From Candidatus Segetimicrobium genomatis (GTDB lineage: Bacteria > Sysuimicrobiota > Sysuimicrobiia > Sysuimicrobiales > Segetimicrobiaceae): a stretch of DNA of 8,619 nt. Positions within the stretch are counted from its first letter, which is position 1; every line of letters starts with the position of its first letter. Below are positions 1 through 6,409 of this stretch, piece by piece. The translations under genes and the position numbers were made by a program. The DNA lies in assembly GCA_005882445.1 (NCBI GenBank), contig VBAN01000475.1, positions 1 through 8,619 on the forward strand. The letters run 5' to 3'. The notes beneath the pieces were generated by a model, which worked only from the letters and a program-made list of their open reading frames with translations, had not been told where the DNA came from and ran no database searches.

Positions 1-142
1 CCAGGAGGATCAGCCCCAGGGTGACGATGGCGTAGAGCCCGATGATGTTCAGCAGCGTCAGCGCGTAGGCCGTCGAGACGACCAGGGGGAGCGCGGCGAC
101 CGCCGCCGCAAGCAGCGCGAAGCCGGCCCGCTCCCGCGTCAC
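1..142 (-). CDS. livM: Branched-chain amino acid-type ABC transporter permease LivM, N-terminal part (cut by window edge)
   Basis: Only the first 47 codons are present, read leftward from a GTG at 142-140. GGAGG lies about 7 bases upstream of that GTG. The peptide begins VTRERAGFALLAAAVAALP and continues into a first hydrophobic segment followed by NIIGLYAIVTLGLILL. That last stretch is the characteristic start of LivM permeases, in which the segment before the conserved TGxxGQ loop reads like this. The protein would be an inner-membrane subunit forming the translocation path with LivH. It follows livH by 33 bases, so the two are co-transcribed. The ATPase genes (livG, livF) are not visible and would be expected further left. 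Identity as LivM rather than LivH rests on this motif and on the gene order K-H-M. The substrate cannot be read from the permease. Confidence 0.85.
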   Translation of the reverse strand, partial: MTRERAGFALLAAAVAALPLVVSTAYALTLLNIIGLYAIVTLGLILL

Positions 143-175
143 GCCTGCCTCCGGCCCCCGCTGCGCCCGCCCATG

Positions 176-1048
176 TTACGCCTGTCTCTGCTGGCCGTGG
201 ACCAGTCCTTCCCGTTGAAGGAAGAGGACGGCGAGCAGGACCAGGAAGGTGATGGCGGTCCCATACCCGGGGGAGAGATATCCGGTGGTCAGGGCTTCGA
301 TGATGCCGACGAGATACCCGCCCAGCACCGCTCCCGGCGCGTTCGCGAGGCCGCCGATGACCGCGGCGACAAACCCCTTGAGCCCCAGCGCCAGGCCCAT
401 GTCGTAGGTCGCGCCGGTGATCGGGGTCATGACGATGCCTGCCACGGCCCCCAGGCCCGCGCTGAGGGTGAATGCCAGGAGCGACATCCGTCTCGGGCTG
501 ATGCCCACGAGCCGCGAGGCGAAGGCGTTGTCCGCGCACGCCCGGACCGCTGCTCCCGGGATGGTGCGGGCGAAGAAGACGAACAGCGCCGCGACCACCG
601 TCAGCGACAGCGCGATCGCCCAGATCGCCTGGCGGATGAGCACGCCGCCCAGGAGCACCAGCGCCGGCCCGGGGGTGAACTCCGGCAGCGGATACGGATC
701 GGCGCCCCAGAGCATCAGGGCGATCCCGCGAAACGCCATCGAGACCCCGAAGGTGATGATGATGAGGGTGAGCGGGTGCGCGCCGTACGCCGGCTGGATG
801 GCCAGCCGCTCGGTCAGCGCGCCCAGCGCGCAGACGGCCGCGACCGCGATCAGCGCCGCCGCCCCGAGCGGGAGGTGCCAGGCCAGCAGCGTGGCGCAGA
901 CCAGCGCGCTCAGCATCGAAAACTCGCCCTGGGCGAAGTTCAAGATCCCGGTCACGCTGTAGATGAGGACGAATCCGAGCGCGACGAGCGCGTACAGGCT
1001 CCCGGTCGTCATGCCGGTGAGGAGGAGCTGAGGGAGCAGGGCGGACAC
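176..1048 (-). CDS. livH: Branched-chain amino acid-type ABC transporter permease LivH
   Basis: The protein has 290 residues, the usual LivH length, and is almost entirely hydrophobic with about eight predicted membrane spans. Family signatures are clear: TGSLYALVALGFVLIY near residues 15-30, the NFAQGEF loop at 37-43, RACADNAFASRLVGI at 169-183 (the cytoplasmic loop that contacts the ATPase), and LKGFVAAVIGGLANAPGA at 223-240. It would sit in the inner membrane and pair with LivM. The start is a GTG at 1048-1046. I see no good Shine-Dalgarno before it, but it places the first span where LivH proteins normally have it; the next start, ATG at residue 13, would cut into that span. The gene lies 48 bases after livK and 33 before livM. 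Family assignment is secure. The transported molecule is unknown and may be aromatic rather than an amino acid, given the divergent hpa operon. Confidence 0.95.
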   Translation of the reverse strand: MSALLPQLLLTGMTTGSLYALVALGFVLIYSVTGILNFAQGEFSMLSALVCATLLAWHLPLGAAALIAVAAVCALGALTERLAIQPAYGAHPLTLIIITFGVSMAFRGIALMLWGADPYPLPEFTPGPALVLLGGVLIRQAIWAIALSLTVVAALFVFFARTIPGAAVRACADNAFASRLVGISPRRMSLLAFTLSAGLGAVAGIVMTPITGATYDMGLALGLKGFVAAVIGGLANAPGAVLGGYLVGIIEALTTGYLSPGYGTAITFLVLLAVLFLQREGLVHGQQRQA

Positions 1049-1096
1049 GGCAACGAGGGCGGGCCGGTCAGGGCGCCTGCGCCGCCCCGGCTCCGG

Positions 1097-2272
1097 CTAC
1101 TTCCAGATGTCCCAGCCGCCGTGCTTGATCACCACGAGCACCATGTCCTTGGTGGACAGCCCGTTGTGATTCTGCGGCGACATGGTGAACACGCCGCCGG
1201 TGCCGAGGAATCCCTGGAGGTGCTCCAGGTACTCCCGCACCCTGGCCTTGTCCGGTCCGACATGCCGGACCGCGTCGAGGAGCATCGTGATCCCGTCGAA
1301 CGCGTGCCCCCCGAAGGTGTTCGCCGTGTACCTGTTGGCCGCTTCGAAGTCCCTGGCATACTTCTCCAGCAGCGCCTTCTGGGGGCCGCCGGCCGGGAGC
1401 TTGCCGGCGACCAGCAGCTTGCCGGCGGGGAACACCACTCCTTCCGCCGCCGGACCGGCCAGCTGGATGAACGCCCGGTTGGCGATCCCGTGAGATTCTA
1501 AGATGGGCACCTGCACCCCGAGCTGGCGGATATTCTTCGCCGCGATCGCGGCCGTCGGCGGCGTGCTCCACACCACCATCGCTTCGGGGTTCTTGATCCG
1601 GGCGCGGGCGACCTGGGCGCTCAGATCGGTGTCGATCGCCGCGAACGGCTCCGTGTCCACGACCGTGATCCCGCGCTGGCGGGCGTATGTGCGGAACCCC
1701 ACCAGGCCGTCCTGGCCGAAGTCGTCGTTCCGGTAGAGAAACGCAAACGTCTTCACGCGCAGCGCGACGAGGTACTGCATGGCCGTCGCGGCGGCGATGT
1801 CGTTCCGCTGCGGCATCTGGAACACCCAGGCGCGGGCGGGGACGCTGAGCGTGGTGCTGGCCGCCACCGACATGAACGGGATCTCCGCGGCCATCGCGTA
1901 GTCGGCCATCGGCTGCGACTCCGGGCTCGTCGTCCCGCCGACCACGGCGACCACGCCGTCCTCGGTCACCGCTTTCTTCATTAAAAGCACCGCTTTGGTG
2001 GGATCGGCCTCGCTGTCGTAGGTGATGATCTGCACCGGCCGCCCGGCGATCCCGCCGGCCGCGGCGAGCTGATCCTGCAGCATCGCTGCGGTGTCCTTCT
2101 CCGGCTTGCCGAGCGAACCGGCCGGACCCGTGACGGCGAACACCGCGCCGATTCTGATCGGTCCGCCCTGCCCGAGCGCCGGCCGGCCGGATGCCGCCAG
2201 ACCGGCGGCGAGCGCCGCGGCCAGCGCGATGATCGTGAGCCTTCGTGGCAGCGCCGCTTGCGTGATCACCAC
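1097..2272 (-). CDS. livK: Periplasmic substrate-binding protein of a Liv-type ABC importer (Peripla_BP_6 family)
   Basis: About 391 residues, typical for LivK-type receptors. A signal peptide is visible: basic LPRR, then a hydrophobic run LTIIALAAALAAGLAASG, then a cleavage site after ALG (residue 34). The mature protein starts GGPIRIGAVFAVTGPAG, the classic first strand and ligand loop. VVAVVGGTTSPESQPMADYA follows as the second ligand-binding loop, then RNDDFGQDGLVGF in the hinge region and HAFDGITMLLDAV near the C-terminus. It would capture the solute in the periplasm and deliver it to LivH/LivM. The start is uncertain. GTG at 2272 or 2269 is in frame, but the GGGGGG in front is too close to serve as an ideal ribosome binding site. 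An ATG at 2278 is out of frame by one base, so a single-base error in the G6 run would make it the real start. The open frame extends up to 2569 but that part is not protein-like. Ligand unknown. Confidence 0.9.
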   Translation of the reverse strand: MVITQAALPRRLTIIALAAALAAGLAASGRPALGQGGPIRIGAVFAVTGPAGSLGKPEKDTAAMLQDQLAAAGGIAGRPVQIITYDSEADPTKAVLLMKKAVTEDGVVAVVGGTTSPESQPMADYAMAAEIPFMSVAASTTLSVPARAWVFQMPQRNDIAAATAMQYLVALRVKTFAFLYRNDDFGQDGLVGFRTYARQRGITVVDTEPFAAIDTDLSAQVARARIKNPEAMVVWSTPPTAAIAAKNIRQLGVQVPILESHGIANRAFIQLAGPAAEGVVFPAGKLLVAGKLPAGGPQKALLEKYARDFEAANRYTANTFGGHAFDGITMLLDAVRHVGPDKARVREYLEHLQGFLGTGGVFTMSPQNHNGLSTKDMVLVVIKHGGWDIWK

Positions 2273-2305
2273 CCCCCATGTCTCGCAGCAACGGACGGGC
2301 GCGGT

Positions 2306-2311
2306 GTTATA
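2306..2311 (-). promoter_or_regulatory. Candidate -10 element for the liv operon
   Basis: On the minus strand the hexamer reads TATAAC, five of six matches to the sigma-70 -10 consensus, about 34 bases before the proposed livK start. No convincing -35 hexamer lies 16-18 bases further up (GAGAGG occupies that place). The nearby TTGAGC is only 8 bases away, too close to be its partner. Support is position plus a hexamer match only. Confidence 0.3.
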
Positions 2312-2348
2312 CGGCCGGCGCTCAAAACCCTCTCGGGATGCGGCCGCC

Positions 2349-2357
2349 TGATATGAT
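2349..2357 (+). promoter_or_regulatory. Candidate extended -10 promoter for the hpa operon
   Basis: TGATATGAT fits the extended -10 pattern TGnTATAAT with one mismatch and stands out in a GC-rich spacer. Transcription would begin near 2364, leaving a leader of roughly 38 bases before the ATG at 2402. No TTGACA-like -35 is seen, which extended -10 promoters can tolerate. It lies back to back with the candidate liv -10, so a regulator binding the 129-base spacer could control both directions. No clear operator palindrome is visible there. Confidence 0.35.
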
Positions 2358-2401
2358 GGAAGCATGCAAACGGGCAGGGTTCGGGGACGCTGAGTCCGGC
2401 G

Positions 2402-3166
2402 ATGCGCCAGGTCCGGTTCGCCGCCGAAGGCACCGTGCACACCGGCACGCTCCGGGACGGCGTGCCCTTCGACCGGGCGGGTCGCGCCTACGATCCCCAG
2501 GCGGTGGTCTGGCTTCCTCTCGTGCTGCCGACCAAAGTCGTCGGGCTCGCCCTCAACTTTGCGGACCACGCGGAGGAACTGGGGATTCGCACCCCGGAGG
2601 AGCCCGCCCTATTCTTGAAGCCCCTCTCGTCGCTGGTCGGGCACCGCGCCCCGGTCGTCTACCCGTCGGGCGTGGAGTACATGCACTACGAGGTGGAGCT
2701 CGCGGTCGTCATCGGGCGGACCTGCCGCGGCGTCCGCGCCGCGGACGCGAACGCGGTCATCCGCGGGTACACGATCTTCAACGATGTGACGGTGCGCGAC
2801 TTCGTGAAGAACTTCTACCGGCCCCCGGTGCGCGCGAAGGGGTACGATTCGTTCGGACCGGTCGGCCCCTGCGTGGTCGAGGGGGAGATCCGCGACCCCC
2901 ACGCGCTCACGCTGCGCGCCTCCGTGAACGGCGAGCTGCGGCAGCAGGGGACCACGGCGCATCTGATCCATCGGATCCCTGCGCTCGTGGAGTTCATCTC
3001 CGCGATCATGACCCTGGAGCCCGACGACCTCATCCTGACCGGCACGCCCAAGGGGATCTCGCACGTGCGCCCCGGCGACGTGATGCGGCTGGAGATCGAA
3101 GGCATCGGCGTCCTCGAGAACGCCGTCGTCGCCGAGGAGGGCGAGCGCAGGGGACGGGGGGCGTGA
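2402..3166 (+). CDS. hpaG: Fumarylacetoacetate hydrolase-family protein, HpaG-like (homoprotocatechuate pathway isomerase/decarboxylase)
   Basis: This 254-residue protein is a single FAH domain. The metal site is visible: HYEVELAVVIG with E97 and E99, and D128 in GYTIFNDVTVRD. A catalytic-loop lysine, K146, sits in the segment FYRPPVRAKGYDSFGPVGP (138-156), and TGTPKGI (213-219) closes the domain. The NDVTVRDF and AKGxDxFxPxGP segments resemble HpaG, which decarboxylates 5-oxopent-3-ene-1,2,5-tricarboxylate and isomerises the product late in 4-hydroxyphenylacetate breakdown. Enterobacterial HpaG carries two such domains (about 430 residues); this protein has one, as do many other bacterial homologues. 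ATG 2402 is the first start after the divergent promoter region; the ribosome binding site is weak (GGGGAC about 13 bases away). hpaB follows 4 bases after the stop. A related hydratase or acylpyruvase activity is possible, but operon context favours the HpaG role. Confidence 0.85.
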   Translation: MRQVRFAAEGTVHTGTLRDGVPFDRAGRAYDPQAVVWLPLVLPTKVVGLALNFADHAEELGIRTPEEPALFLKPLSSLVGHRAPVVYPSGVEYMHYEVELAVVIGRTCRGVRAADANAVIRGYTIFNDVTVRDFVKNFYRPPVRAKGYDSFGPVGPCVVEGEIRDPHALTLRASVNGELRQQGTTAHLIHRIPALVEFISAIMTLEPDDLILTGTPKGISHVRPGDVMRLEIEGIGVLENAVVAEEGERRGRGA

Positions 3167-3170
3167 AGCC

Positions 3171-4655
3171 ATGCCGGTGAGAACGGGAGCCCAGTTTCTG
3201 CAGGGATTGCGGGACCGCCCCCGGGATCTGTGGCTCGAGGGTGAGCGGGTGGCCGATCCGACGGCGCACCCGGCGTTCCGGAACCTGGTGCGCAGCGTGG
3301 CTGCGCTGTACGACATGCAGCACGGCCCTGCCCAACGAGACGACATGACCTACGTGTCGCCGGCGACCGGCCAGCCGGTCGGGCTGTCCTTTCTCGCGCC
3401 CCAGTCCCACGACGATCTGGTGCGCGTCCGGACCATGATGAAGCGGTGGGCGGACTACTCCGGCGGGTTCATGGGCCGGACCCCGGACTACCTGAACCGC
3501 GCGCTGGTCGGATTCGCCTCGGCCGCGGCCTACTGCGCGGAGAACGACCCGCGATTCGGCGAGAACATCCGCCGGTACTACGAGTACGTGCGCGAGCACG
3601 ACCTGTGCCTCACCCACACGCTGCTCAACCCTCAGGCGAACCGGTCGGTGGGTCCGTCCCAGCAGGCCGATCCGACTCTCGCGGCGCGCATCGTGGAGGA
3701 GAACAGCCGGGGCATCGTCCTCCGCGGCGCCCGCATGCTGGCGACCCTGCCCACGGCGGACGAGATCATGGTCTTCCCCTCGACGCTGTTGAAGGCGGGC
3801 CCGGATGACGCGCCCTATGCCTACGCGCTCGCCCTCCCCACCGAGACGCCCGGGTTGCGCTTTCTCTGCCGGGAATCGTTCGACTACGGGAAGTCGCGCC
3901 TGGACCACCCGCTGGGGTCCCGGTTCGAGGAGATGGACGCGGTCGTCATCTTCGACAACGTGCAGGTGCCCTGGGAGCGGGTGTTCCTGCTGCGGGACGT
4001 GGAGAAGTGCAACCGGGCCTTCGCGGCGACCGGCGCCGTCGCGCACATGGCCCATCAGGTCGTCACCAAGAACGTGGCGAAGACCGAGTTCATCCTGGGC
4101 GTGGCCTCGCTGATCGTCGACACCATCGCGATCGAGCAGTTCCAGCACGTGCACGAGAAGATGGCCGAGCTCATCGTGAACCTGGAAACGATGCGCGCGT
4201 TCCTGCGCACGAGCGAGGTGGAGGCGCAGGTGAACCGCTGGGGCGTGATGCAGCCGGCGTGGACGCCGCTGGACGCGGCGCGGAACGTCCACACGCGGAT
4301 GTACCCGCGCATGGTGGAAATCCTCCAGCAGCTCGGCGCGTCCGGGTTCATGGCGATCCCCACCGAGAAGGACCTGCGGGGGCCTCAGGCCGAGACGATC
4401 CGCACGTACTATCAGGCGGCGCGGGCGGATGCCGCGTCGCGCATCAAGCTGTTCCGGCTGGCCTGGGATATCGCCCTCAGCGCCTTCGGGTCGCGGCAGG
4501 TGCTCTACGAGCGCTACTTCTTCGGCGACCCGGTGCGCATGGCCGGCGCGATGTTCAACGCCTACGACCGCAAGCCGTACATGGAGCGCGTGAAAGAGTT
4601 TCTCGAGCGCGCGGAGCGGACCGCCCCGGCGCTGGGGCCGGCGCCGGGCGAGTAG
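3171..4655 (+). CDS. hpaB: 4-Hydroxyphenylacetate 3-monooxygenase, oxygenase component
   Basis: The 494-residue protein matches the HpaB/PvcC/chlorophenol monooxygenase family along its whole length. It uses FADH2 supplied by a separate reductase to add a hydroxyl ortho to the phenol of 4-hydroxyphenylacetate, giving 3,4-dihydroxyphenylacetate in the cytoplasm. The N-terminal signature LWLEGERVADPTAHPAFRN (20-38) is strongly conserved. The substrate-binding residues known from E. coli and Thermus HpaB are present: R103 and Y107 in MGRTPDYLNR, and H149 in LTHTL. The Y-to-H distance is 42 residues against 38 in E. coli HpaB as I recall it, so this loop carries a small insertion. The C-terminal half is helical (acyl-CoA dehydrogenase-like fold), with VPWERVFLLRD at 267-277 as another family signature. 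The gene is 4 bases after the FAH gene and 14 before hpaC, so the operon is tight. A chlorophenol or other phenol substrate cannot be excluded, but the hpaC-hpaD context fits 4-hydroxyphenylacetate. Confidence 0.95.
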   Translation: MPVRTGAQFLQGLRDRPRDLWLEGERVADPTAHPAFRNLVRSVAALYDMQHGPAQRDDMTYVSPATGQPVGLSFLAPQSHDDLVRVRTMMKRWADYSGGFMGRTPDYLNRALVGFASAAAYCAENDPRFGENIRRYYEYVREHDLCLTHTLLNPQANRSVGPSQQADPTLAARIVEENSRGIVLRGARMLATLPTADEIMVFPSTLLKAGPDDAPYAYALALPTETPGLRFLCRESFDYGKSRLDHPLGSRFEEMDAVVIFDNVQVPWERVFLLRDVEKCNRAFAATGAVAHMAHQVVTKNVAKTEFILGVASLIVDTIAIEQFQHVHEKMAELIVNLETMRAFLRTSEVEAQVNRWGVMQPAWTPLDAARNVHTRMYPRMVEILQQLGASGFMAIPTEKDLRGPQAETIRTYYQAARADAASRIKLFRLAWDIALSAFGSRQVLYERYFFGDPVRMAGAMFNAYDRKPYMERVKEFLERAERTAPALGPAPGE

Positions 4656-4659
4656 GAGC

Positions 4660-4664
4660 GGAGG
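4660..4664 (+). promoter_or_regulatory. Ribosome binding site fixing the hpaC start
   Basis: GGAGG lies 5 bases before GTG 4670, in the 14-base gap after the hpaB stop. It supports translation from this GTG even though the frame stays open far upstream inside hpaB; that upstream part is an out-of-frame reading of hpaB. Confidence 0.75.
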
Positions 4665-4669
4665 CTGCC

Positions 4670-5230
4670 GTGGACACCCCAAGCCTGCCCGACCCCAGCG
4701 CATTCCGCCGCGTGATGGGGCTGTTCGCCACCGGGGTCACGGTGGTCACGGCCCAGGCGGGGCCGGAGATGCAGGGGATGACGGCCAACGCCGTGATGTC
4801 CGTGTCGCTGGACCCGCTGCTCGTCTGCGTCTCCGTGAACCGCCGCGCTCGGATGGATGCCTTCCTGGCGCGCGCCGGCGAGTTCGCGCTCAACATCCTT
4901 TCCGAAGACCAGCAGGCGCTCTCGCAGTTCTTCGCCGGGGCCTGGGCGCACCCCTCACCCCCCGAGTACCGGCTGGAACCGTGGGTGGGCGGCCCGCGCC
5001 TGGTCGGGTGCCTGGCGGCGGTGGGCTGCCAGGTCGACCGCGTGCTGGACGGCGGCGACCACCACCTCTTCCTTGGGCGTGTGCTCGCCGTGCACCGGTC
5101 GGACGGCCCTCTGAATCCCCTGCTGTTCTTCGGCGGCCGCTACCACCGGCTGCGGGAGCCGGTGCGGGAGCCGCAAGACCCTCTCGAAGCCTGGAACCCC
5201 GCGGACGTCCGGATTTTCTATGAGACCTGA
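4670..5230 (+). CDS. hpaC: Flavin reductase component of 4-hydroxyphenylacetate 3-monooxygenase
   Basis: This is a 186-residue flavin reductase-like (FMN-binding split barrel) protein. It transfers electrons from NAD(P)H to free flavin and supplies reduced FAD to HpaB. Signatures run in order: FRRVMGLFATGVTVVTA (12-28), GMTANAVMSVSLDPLLVCVSVNR (36-58) covering the flavin-binding loop, FALNILSEDQQALSQFFAG (72-90), GCQVDRVLDGGDHHLFLGRV (119-138) with the GDH motif that contacts flavin and nicotinamide, and a final FFGGRYHRL. Length and motifs match HpaC and related reductases of two-component monooxygenases. GTG 4670 is chosen because GGAGG precedes it and the protein then starts just before the domain. 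The stop overlaps the start of hpaD by 11 bases, which suggests translational coupling. Confidence 0.93.
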   Translation: MDTPSLPDPSAFRRVMGLFATGVTVVTAQAGPEMQGMTANAVMSVSLDPLLVCVSVNRRARMDAFLARAGEFALNILSEDQQALSQFFAGAWAHPSPPEYRLEPWVGGPRLVGCLAAVGCQVDRVLDGGDHHLFLGRVLAVHRSDGPLNPLLFFGGRYHRLREPVREPQDPLEAWNPADVRIFYET

Positions 5231-6233
5231 GATCGACCTCCGGCCGGGCCATCCGGAGTTCAACATCCTGCGCGCCGCGCACGTCGAGTTCCGGGTCACG
5301 GACCTCGGGCGCGCCCGCGCCTTCTACGTCGATCTCCTGGGGTTCGTCGAGACCGCGCAGCGCGGGGATCGCCTCTACCTGCGGGGGTACGAGGAGCGCG
5401 ATCACCACAGCCTGGTGCTGCGCCGCGCCGCCTCCCCGGGCGTCGGCCACCTCGCCTTTCGGGTGGCCTCCGAAGAGGACCTGGACCGCCTCGAGCACGG
5501 GTGCCGGGACCGCGGCCTGCCGGCGCGCTGGCTCCCGGAGGAGGTCGGCCACGGCCGGGCGCTCCGCGTGCAGGACCCGGCGGGCCTGCCGCTCGAGTTC
5601 TTCCACCGGATCGAGCCGGTGGAGCGGCTGCTGCAGCGGTACGACCTGTACCGGGGCGCCTGCGTGATGCGGCTCGACCACTTCAACTGCCAGGTCGCCG
5701 ACGTCGCCCTCGCGGCGCGCTGGTATCAGCAGGAGCTCGGGTTTGGCTGCTCGGAATACACCGAGAGCGCCGGCGACCCGCCGCAGCTGTGGGCGATCTG
5801 GCTGCGCCGCAAGCAGAACGTGCACGATATCGCGCTGATGACCGGGATCGGCCCGCGCCTCCACCACGCGGCCTTCTGGGTGCAGGATCAGCTCAGCGTG
5901 CTGCGCGCCTGCGACATCCTGGCCGCGGCCCGGCTGACGGATCGGATCGAACGCGGGCCCGGCCGGCACGGGCTGTCCAACGCCTTTTTCCTCTATCTCC
6001 GCGATCCCGACAACAATCGCATCGAGCTGTACACGGGCGATTACCTCATCGCCGATCCGGACTGGCAGCCGATCCGCTGGCGGCTCGACGATCCGCAGCG
6101 GGCGACGCTGTGGGGGCACGCCGCTCCCGCCTCGTGGTTCGAGGACGCGTCCCGCGTGGAATCCATCGTCGACGGTGCCTTCGTGGAGACCCGGCCGCCC
6201 CGGCTGGCCGACCGGCCCAGCTTCGTGGGGTAG
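5220..6233 (+). CDS. hpaD: 3,4-Dihydroxyphenylacetate (homoprotocatechuate) 2,3-dioxygenase
   Basis: A 337-residue extradiol ring-cleavage dioxygenase of the vicinal oxygen chelate superfamily, with two repeated modules (about 17-130 and 150-275). It opens homoprotocatechuate with O2 to 5-carboxymethyl-2-hydroxymuconate semialdehyde. The metal ligands line up with Brevibacterium fuscum HPCD (H155, H214, E267 there): H154 in RLDHFN, H216 in RLHHAAFW and E269 in NRIELYTGDY. Second-sphere residues are also kept: N156, W194, H202 (catalytic acid-base H200 in HPCD), H250 in DRIERGPGRHG and Y259. Whether Fe or Mn is used cannot be read from the sequence. Retained active-site residues imply a working enzyme. 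The ATG lies inside the end of hpaC with an 11-base overlap, and the gene is last in the operon. The C-terminal tail after about residue 285 (ATLWGHAAPASWFEDAS) matches the lid region of HPCD. No T-rich terminator follows the stop. Confidence 0.95.
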   Translation: MRPEIDLRPGHPEFNILRAAHVEFRVTDLGRARAFYVDLLGFVETAQRGDRLYLRGYEERDHHSLVLRRAASPGVGHLAFRVASEEDLDRLEHGCRDRGLPARWLPEEVGHGRALRVQDPAGLPLEFFHRIEPVERLLQRYDLYRGACVMRLDHFNCQVADVALAARWYQQELGFGCSEYTESAGDPPQLWAIWLRRKQNVHDIALMTGIGPRLHHAAFWVQDQLSVLRACDILAAARLTDRIERGPGRHGLSNAFFLYLRDPDNNRIELYTGDYLIADPDWQPIRWRLDDPQRATLWGHAAPASWFEDASRVESIVDGAFVETRPPRLADRPSFVG

Positions 6234-6281
6234 CCGATCAGTCGCAAGCACGATCACGTGTGCGCTCAAATGTGTGCTCTC

Positions 6282-6287
6282 TATAGA
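6282..6287 (+). promoter_or_regulatory. Weak candidate -10 element upstream of the first secreted paralogue
   Basis: TATAGA lies in the 176-base gap after hpaD, about 75 bases before the conserved leader hairpin. No matching -35 is visible at 16-18 bases. There is no terminator in this gap, so read-through from the hpa operon is equally possible. Confidence 0.2.
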
Positions 6288-6358
6288 CCGGCCTGCGCCG
6301 CGCGCGTACAGTGGAATTGATCTTCCGCAATGTACACCGCAGTTTCCCCAAGACAGCA

Positions 6359-6381
6359 CCGCTACCCGAGAGAGGGAGCGG
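6359..6381 (+). promoter_or_regulatory. Conserved 5' leader hairpin, copy 1
   Basis: The left arm CCGCT, an unpaired A and CCC pair with GGG and AGCGG around a GAGAGA loop (8 base pairs). GGATCC overlaps the end of the stem and a purine-rich ribosome binding site follows. The same arrangement stands before the second paralogue, where the stem is CCGCGC/GCGCGG; the fifth pair changes from T-A to G-C, so pairing is kept while bases change. Further up, ACACCGnAGTTTC (from 6334) is also shared with the second leader. TCCT (6383-6386) could pair with AGGA (6394-6397) and mask the ribosome binding site. I do not recognise the motif as a known riboswitch class. Confidence 0.5.
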
Positions 6382-6393
6382 ATCCTGCTCGAA

Positions 6394-6403
6394 AGGAAGA
6401 GGT
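6394..6403 (+). promoter_or_regulatory. Ribosome binding site deciding the start of the first secreted protein
   Basis: AGGAAGAGGT ends 6 bases before ATG 6410. It favours this start over an in-frame one about 33 codons upstream (6311), which would add a non-conserved extension ahead of the signal peptide and translate through the leader hairpin. Confidence 0.75.
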
Positions 6404-6409
6404 GGGTAC

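Noticed and set aside
173..1501. Long plus-strand open frame opposite livH and the end of livK
   Set aside because: The Arg/Asp/Glu/Gln-rich translation is typical of antisense shadows; livH on the other strand is unambiguous.
2364..2393. Nine-codon open frame (ATG to TGA) upstream of hpaG
   Set aside because: No ribosome binding site, no biased codon run suggesting a leader peptide and no attenuator after it; expected by chance.
3030..4703. Long open frame of over 500 codons on the minus strand opposite hpaB
   Set aside because: It mirrors hpaB codon by codon, has a low-complexity Arg/His/Val-rich product and no family motif. This is a usual artefact of high G+C.
6249..6277. CACG/CGTG inverted repeat and GTGTGC direct repeat after hpaD as a possible operator
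   Set aside because: Arms are only 4-6 bases long, and no second copy of the pattern lies at the divergent hpa promoter.
4890..6359. Long minus-strand open frame opposite hpaC and hpaD
   Set aside because: The product is compositionally biased and hpaC/hpaD on the plus strand have clear catalytic motifs.
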